DNA from: Bacteroidota bacterium
GTDB taxonomy: Bacteria; Bacteroidota; Bacteroidia; Chitinophagales; Chitinophagaceae
Direction of reading: 5' to 3'
Length of the DNA: 64,000 bases
Assembly: GCA_018266775.1 (NCBI GenBank)
Contig: JAFDZS010000006.1
Location: forward strand, 1-64,000
Shown here: positions 59,801-64,000 of the stretch, one piece after another
Layout: every line of letters starts with the position of its first letter
How positions within the stretch are numbered: the stretch's first letter is position 1
Notes under the pieces: model-generated
Seen by the model: only the letters and a program-made list of their open reading frames with translations
Databases searched by the model: none
Told to the model about the DNA's origin: nothing
Made by a program: the position numbers and the translations under genes

Positions 59801-60155
59801 AAATGGCCTGCGCCCGGTTACTGAATGCACTTACCTCCGCTGCGGCCTGCGCCATATTGGTACCTTCATAAAAAGTAAGTTTCATCAGTGTAAGCCCCTG
59901 TATATTCCTGGTTTCAATACTTTTTACGCCGGATACATACAACAGTATGTTTACATATTGCTTGCCAAAAAAAGTTTCCATTTGTGTGGAAGTATACCCA
60001 CCAAAGGGATGAGACAGGTAAATCACCGGCAGGTTAAGGTTAGGAAATATATCTGCCTTAATATTTGTTACAGCATTAATACCAAAAAAGAATAAGCCCG
60101 CCACTAAAACTAAAATGGTGATGGGTTTTCTTAATGCCGTCTTTATTAAATTCAT
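56889..60155 (-). CDS. RND multidrug/solute efflux pump, inner-membrane subunit
   Basis: 1088 residues, full RND length, with twelve membrane helices and two large periplasmic loops. It opens MNLIKTALRKPITILVLVAG and has IFPNLNLPVIYLS. In TM4 the proton-relay block reads GLSLAIGILVDESTVTIENI, so the usual Asp-Asp pair is Asp-Glu. TM10 has SYMGIIMSVGVSIANSVLL. The His-rich C-terminus (PPHEHHHQ) could bind metal. An extra acidic insertion (KKEVTSEEYDASEAAILEEED) lies in the central cytoplasmic loop. It exports hydrophobic compounds, drugs or metals by proton antiport; the substrate is unknown. It sits between TolC and the adaptor, 21 bp from TolC. Confidence 0.95.
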   Translation of the reverse strand: MNLIKTALRKPITILVLVAGLFFFGINAVTNIKADIFPNLNLPVIYLSHPFGGYTSTQMETFFGKQYVNILLYVSGVKSIETRNIQGLTLMKLTFYEGTNMAQAAAEVSAFSNRAQAIFPQGSQPPFVIRFDASTLPVGQLVLSSPTRSNNELLDLANVYVRSSFTTIPGLVSPAPFGGNVRTIVIKVDPAALQAHNLTPDQVVEALRVNNQTTPSGNVRIGNYNYITPTNTLIKNLKDFENIPLFKGSVNNLYLRDIATVEDGADVTTSYALVNGKRSVYLPITKSADASTWEVVQNLKKALPRFQSQLPEDVKLSYEFDQSVYVINAVKNLVSEGAIGAILTGLMVLLFLGDARGALIVILTIPTSIISGVLFLSLFHQTINIMTLSGLSLAIGILVDESTVTIENIHQHLAMRKPKALAVWDACKEIAFPKLLILFCILAVFAPAFTMKGIPGALFYPLALAIAFSMITSYLLAQTFVPIMSNWLMKGHHGSTDKKEVTSEEYDASEAAILEEEDTWDQKKLLLQHKTEKATRFEKFRDRFLRFLDRVFPYRKPIVIAYLVLVTAGVLLCLSNIGRDVLPKVDSGQFQLRLRAPDGTRLERTEGIVLQTLNELDSLIGKENIAITSAMVGQHPPLFSTSPIYLFMSGSHEAVLQVQLKEGYKEKSDDLKERIRNRLHEVMPEVRLSFEPIALTDKILSQGSSTPIEVRISGRSKPLNEQYANIVMDKLKQISYLRDVQISQPIKYPSINITIDRTRAAQLGVDVTDISRSLITSTSSSRYTEKNVWTDEKSNLTYSVQVTTPENKLTSVNNIGEIPVLKNAQRPVLNDVATIQQDTTYGENDNVGATPFLTVTANINKKDLGAATKDVQAAIASMGTLPRGLNVESKGLTEVLTDTLSSLQGGLIVAIVVIFLMLAANFQSFRVSLVILTTIPAVLLGSLLMLQLTGSTLNLQSYMGIIMSVGVSIANSVLLITNAEHLRLHNSDAAESAREAAALRLRPILMTTVAMVAGMIPMAIGMGEGGDQAAPLGRAVIGGLIASTLAALFVLPLVFGWMQNKASVQSASLDPEDRESKFYIPPHEHHHQ

Positions 60156-60176
60156 GTCGATAAGTTTAGAGATTCA

Positions 60177-61598
60177 CTATTGCACCTGTTTCCGGAACAG
60201 GTCAAAATCACCGGATGCAGCCGCTTTTAATAACAGTGCCTGCCATACATTAATGTTCGCTACGCTCAAATCAGTTTCAGCACGGTTCACAGCAAACAAT
60301 GCCTGCTGCAGGTCGATAATATCTGTTAAGCCGTTCTTGTACAATACCGATTTTTGCAGAAATGCATCAGCAGCAGCTTTGTACTGCACCGGTACTTCTG
60401 TGGTTACAGCCCTGGTGTTGTCAATGCGCTGATCGGCCAATATCAGCTGGCTGTTCAGTTGGGATGCAAGCAGATCTTCCTCATTTTTATACGCACTGGT
60501 AATAAACTGCTGTGCCTTTACCTGCTGCCTGATCTTTAACGGGCTCATAATATTCCATGCCATGGCCACACCAAAAATATAGTTGCTGCGGGTGGGTTTT
60601 AATCCATCAAAATAACTGCCGGAATATTTGTAATTGGTGGCAGCGGTATAATCTGCACCAAACCCTGAGCCACGGGTTTGAAAAATACCGAAGAGGTTTA
60701 CGCCCGGCAGAATACTTTTTTTCAAATAAGAGGAGATGGCAATACTTTCGTCTATTCGTGACTGAAAATATTTCACCTGGGGATTTTGGCCCGGCGTAAT
60801 GGTTGAAGAAAATGATGCAGGAAGTGTCTTGATGTAAGCAGAATCCAGCACAAAATCAACTGCAGTGCTGTTGATCAATTGCCGCAACTGGCTGGCAGCC
60901 TGCTGTTCATTATTTTTTGCATCGATGAGTACCAGCCTGCTGCGGGATACTTCTGCATTGGCAATAGAAGAATCCACTCCGGCAACCAATCCAGACTTTG
61001 TTTTTGCCAGCACGGCAGTTCTTACCGCGAGTGCTCTTTGTAAATTCGCATCTGCACTTTGAATGATGCGCTGTGCGGCCAGTACATTCAGGTAAGCTGC
61101 CGAAATTTTTACACTTTGAATGAAGACTTCCTGCTGCAAATCGGCAGAATCTTTTTTTACAACGGAATTGGCGAGCTTAATGCGTGATTGCAAACGGCCA
61201 AAAGTGAATACCTCCCAGTTGGTGTTAATGAGGTACAAAGCGCCAAAGCCGGCATCCCATCGTTGCGAAGCGGTGGTGGGCCCGGCAGAAGCAACGCCCA
61301 AACCCTGGAAACCCAGCAAGGGGCCAAATTGCCCATTCACTGTTCCAAAATCATTTTGCACCGATGCGATCACATTCGGCAGGTACTGATTTTTTACATC
61401 CTGCACCAATGCGGATGATGCCTGCACATAATTCTGCTTTGCTTTGATACTTTGGTATTGACTGATGCCTGTATCAATTGCGCCAGACAAAAGCAGTGTT
61501 GTGGCCTGTTGCGCCTGTACGGCATTGCTTAACAGCAGGGCAATGGCAATTATTGTCCATTGCTGTGCAACATTGGGGCGTTCATTGTTCTTTTTCAT
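60177..61598 (-). CDS. TolC-family outer-membrane efflux channel
   Basis: 473 residues with an N-terminal signal region (IIAIALLLSNAVQAQ). Two homologous halves carry the long helical hairpins of the TolC/OEP fold (AQRIIQSADANLQRALAVRTAVL, LDAKNNEQQAASQLRQLI in the first; SQLNSQLILADQRIDN and AAADAFLQKSVLYKNGLTDIIDLQQALFAVNRAE in the second). The second-half sequence GLTDIIDLQQALF is the familiar YxxGxxxxxDLLxAQ motif. First gene of the tripartite operon; with the pump and adaptor it forms a trans-envelope conduit. Confidence 0.93.
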   Translation of the reverse strand: MKKNNERPNVAQQWTIIAIALLLSNAVQAQQATTLLLSGAIDTGISQYQSIKAKQNYVQASSALVQDVKNQYLPNVIASVQNDFGTVNGQFGPLLGFQGLGVASAGPTTASQRWDAGFGALYLINTNWEVFTFGRLQSRIKLANSVVKKDSADLQQEVFIQSVKISAAYLNVLAAQRIIQSADANLQRALAVRTAVLAKTKSGLVAGVDSSIANAEVSRSRLVLIDAKNNEQQAASQLRQLINSTAVDFVLDSAYIKTLPASFSSTITPGQNPQVKYFQSRIDESIAISSYLKKSILPGVNLFGIFQTRGSGFGADYTAATNYKYSGSYFDGLKPTRSNYIFGVAMAWNIMSPLKIRQQVKAQQFITSAYKNEEDLLASQLNSQLILADQRIDNTRAVTTEVPVQYKAAADAFLQKSVLYKNGLTDIIDLQQALFAVNRAETDLSVANINVWQALLLKAAASGDFDLFRKQVQ

Positions 61599-61645
61599 CT
61601 TGCTGTTCTAATTTTCTTCTTTTCATATAGCAAGACGGATTAAGA

Positions 61646-62650
<1,005 letters not shown>

Positions 62651-62718
62651 TTAGTATTGCAAAACTATTCCGTTGCTCCATCCCTACATAACTAAATACA
62701 AACCGTTGCTTACGAAAT

Positions 62719-63621
62719 TCAAACTTTTCTAAACTGCAACGGGCTGATGTGCACATGCTTTTTAAAAAAATTATTAAAATGTGTTACTTCAGTAAACCCA
62801 AGTGCATAAGCAATCTCAGATACATTCCAGTTGCTGTGTTTCAATAATATTTTTGCTTCCTGCACAATACGTTCAGCAATGATTTGTGATGTTGTTTTTT
62901 CGGTGATCTCTTTTATTGCCCGGTTCAGGTAGTTTACATGAATATTTAATTGCCGGGCAAAATCTGAGGCAGAACGCAACTGCACAGTCTGGTGCGTATC
63001 GTCTATCGGGAACTGCCGCTCCAGCAATTCCATGAATAATGTGGCTACACGCTGCGATGCGTATACCGCCGGTTTATCAAAACGTACATTGGGTTGTGTT
63101 TTTAATGCAAAATGAATCAGCTCCAGCACCAGCGAGCGCAGCACATCATACTTATGTACATAGCCGCTGTTGATCTCCTCAAACATACGCTGATACAGTA
63201 TTGTAAGCTGTTTCACCTGCTTATTATCCAGTTCAAAAATATGCGGTCCATTGGGTTGAAAAACTTCATATTGTTCCAGGCTTCCGAACTGGTGAAAAAA
63301 GTTTTTATTGAACACACAGAAGAAACCGCTGCGCACCTGTTCCAGGTGTTCCCATTTATAAGGGATTTGCGGATTGGAGAAAGATAACGCCTGCTTTTGT
63401 ACCTGCACTACTTTATCAGCATAGTGTACCCGGCTGTTACCGATAATGAGCATAATCTTGTAATAGTCCCGGCGCTTGTACGGCACAGGCTGCGCCTTGT
63501 CACCAGTAAAAGGCTCCAGTTTAAACACATTGAAATGCCCGATCTCGCTAAGGATGTTTTCAGGTATCCAGTTGAATTTGCGTTTATAAAATTCTTCTAT
63601 CGTTTCAATTTTGTTCAACAT
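62719..63621 (-). CDS. AraC family transcriptional regulator
   Basis: A 300-residue regulator. The N-terminal cupin-like domain (about 15-150) contains YYKIMLIIGNSRVHYADKV and GFFCVFNKNFFHQFG. The HTH region shows SDFARQLNIHVNYLNRAIKEIT and VSEIAYALGFTEVTHFNNFF, closing with HISPLQFRKV. The layout is like regulators that sense an aldehyde or antibiotic and control an adjacent reductase; the aldo/keto reductase directly downstream is the likely target. Nothing unusual is seen in the HTH. Confidence 0.9.
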   Translation of the reverse strand: MLNKIETIEEFYKRKFNWIPENILSEIGHFNVFKLEPFTGDKAQPVPYKRRDYYKIMLIIGNSRVHYADKVVQVQKQALSFSNPQIPYKWEHLEQVRSGFFCVFNKNFFHQFGSLEQYEVFQPNGPHIFELDNKQVKQLTILYQRMFEEINSGYVHKYDVLRSLVLELIHFALKTQPNVRFDKPAVYASQRVATLFMELLERQFPIDDTHQTVQLRSASDFARQLNIHVNYLNRAIKEITEKTTSQIIAERIVQEAKILLKHSNWNVSEIAYALGFTEVTHFNNFFKKHVHISPLQFRKV

Positions 63622-64000
63622 GTAAAATTACAATTTTCAAACTAATAAAGAACAACAGCGCAAACGTTGCCGGCGCCCGTTAACATTAGCATTGCAAAAA
63701 AATGGGAATTTTAAAACAGGGGTTAACGAAAATCAAAGTAATTGTTACGATTATCGAACGGATGGATGATAAATAACAAAATCAAGGTTGCAACATCAAA
63801 TTTTGCAAATTTATTATTTTCTGTTTACAGATGATATACGGGATCGCCTCTGTTAAAAACTTCACAATACTCCCTGTTCAGTCTGCAGGCTACTGTTTCC
63901 AAAATAATTATTGAACTAAGTGCCCTGTTTATGCTGAAAAAGCAATGATATGTTTTATCTTCATCGCCCTGAAGGATTGCTTATTCTGCATGTAAAATGA
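63622..64000. other. Right-edge intergenic stretch
   Basis: 379 bp with no supported gene. It is AT-rich, with only short open frames (for example 63945 onward, 16 codons). No clear repeat, RNA or terminator was found, though the regulatory region of the AraC gene should lie here. Confidence 0.5.

Overview
The window looks like chromosome from a member of the phylum Bacteroidota, most plausibly family Chitinophagaceae. Supporting signs are two proteins with C-terminal type IX secretion (T9SS) sorting domains, a TPP-riboswitch-controlled TonB-dependent receptor, head-GIN (DUF2807) proteins, several promoters of the Bacteroidota form (TTG, about 20 bases, TAnnTTTG), few Shine-Dalgarno sequences, moderate-to-low GC and many AraC regulators. 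No phage, transposase, integrase, CRISPR array or rRNA operon was found. The one complete tRNA is the initiator tRNA-fMet.

Layout. 1-5.9 kb is an accessory zone of unrelated single genes, all on the minus strand: a DUF2695 protein, a GNAT acetyltransferase, a DoxX/SnoaL pair with an AraC regulator, a SIR2-like protein and a nuclease-like protein. They are separated by dispersed foldback repeats, and about 200-bp direct repeats frame the SIR2-like gene. 6.4-20.5 kb is mostly core: a T9SS surface protein, a small lipoprotein, the GTPases der and era, tRNA-fMet with a broken partial copy, a lipoprotein esterase, two GIN paralogues, the thiamin-linked receptor, ddl with a PASTA protein and a rhodanese, a lipoprotein and a ferredoxin. 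20.5-38.6 kb holds an acyl-CoA reductase, a 126-bp tandem array, an HtrA protease, two small membrane proteins, a GH13 lipoprotein, a long-form ispH, a glycine-rich T9SS protein, cmk, clpC, a STAS protein with RNase Z, a CBM48-esterase, dapA and an L,D-transpeptidase.

38.9-46.9 kb is a compact (gluco)mannan-use locus without SusC/SusD: a GH5 endoglucanase-like enzyme, an AGE-family 2-epimerase, a sodium:solute symporter and a GH5 mannanase on the minus strand, facing an AraC regulator and a CE2-like deacetylase on the plus strand. Together they could deacetylate, cut, import and epimerise glucomannan oligosaccharides.

47.1-55.7 kb is a stress or dormancy-like cluster: a baeRF-type protein, a universal stress protein, an SDR dehydrogenase, an FMN-binding split-barrel protein, a PfkB sugar kinase, YtxH and holin-like envelope proteins, a receiver-CRP fusion regulator, a lipoprotein and Hsp20. 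Its content resembles the mycobacterial DosR regulon, an analogy and not a demonstrated homology. 55.7-63.6 kb is a tripartite RND efflux operon (TolC, RND pump, adaptor), an aldo/keto reductase and an AraC regulator.

Intergenic DNA is rich in repeats: foldback elements, paired inverted tracts of ATTATCCATT-like words, a 40-bp perfect palindrome and a hairpin in the mannanase leader. These, with the cassette-like accessory zone and the stress cluster, are the parts most worth a second look.
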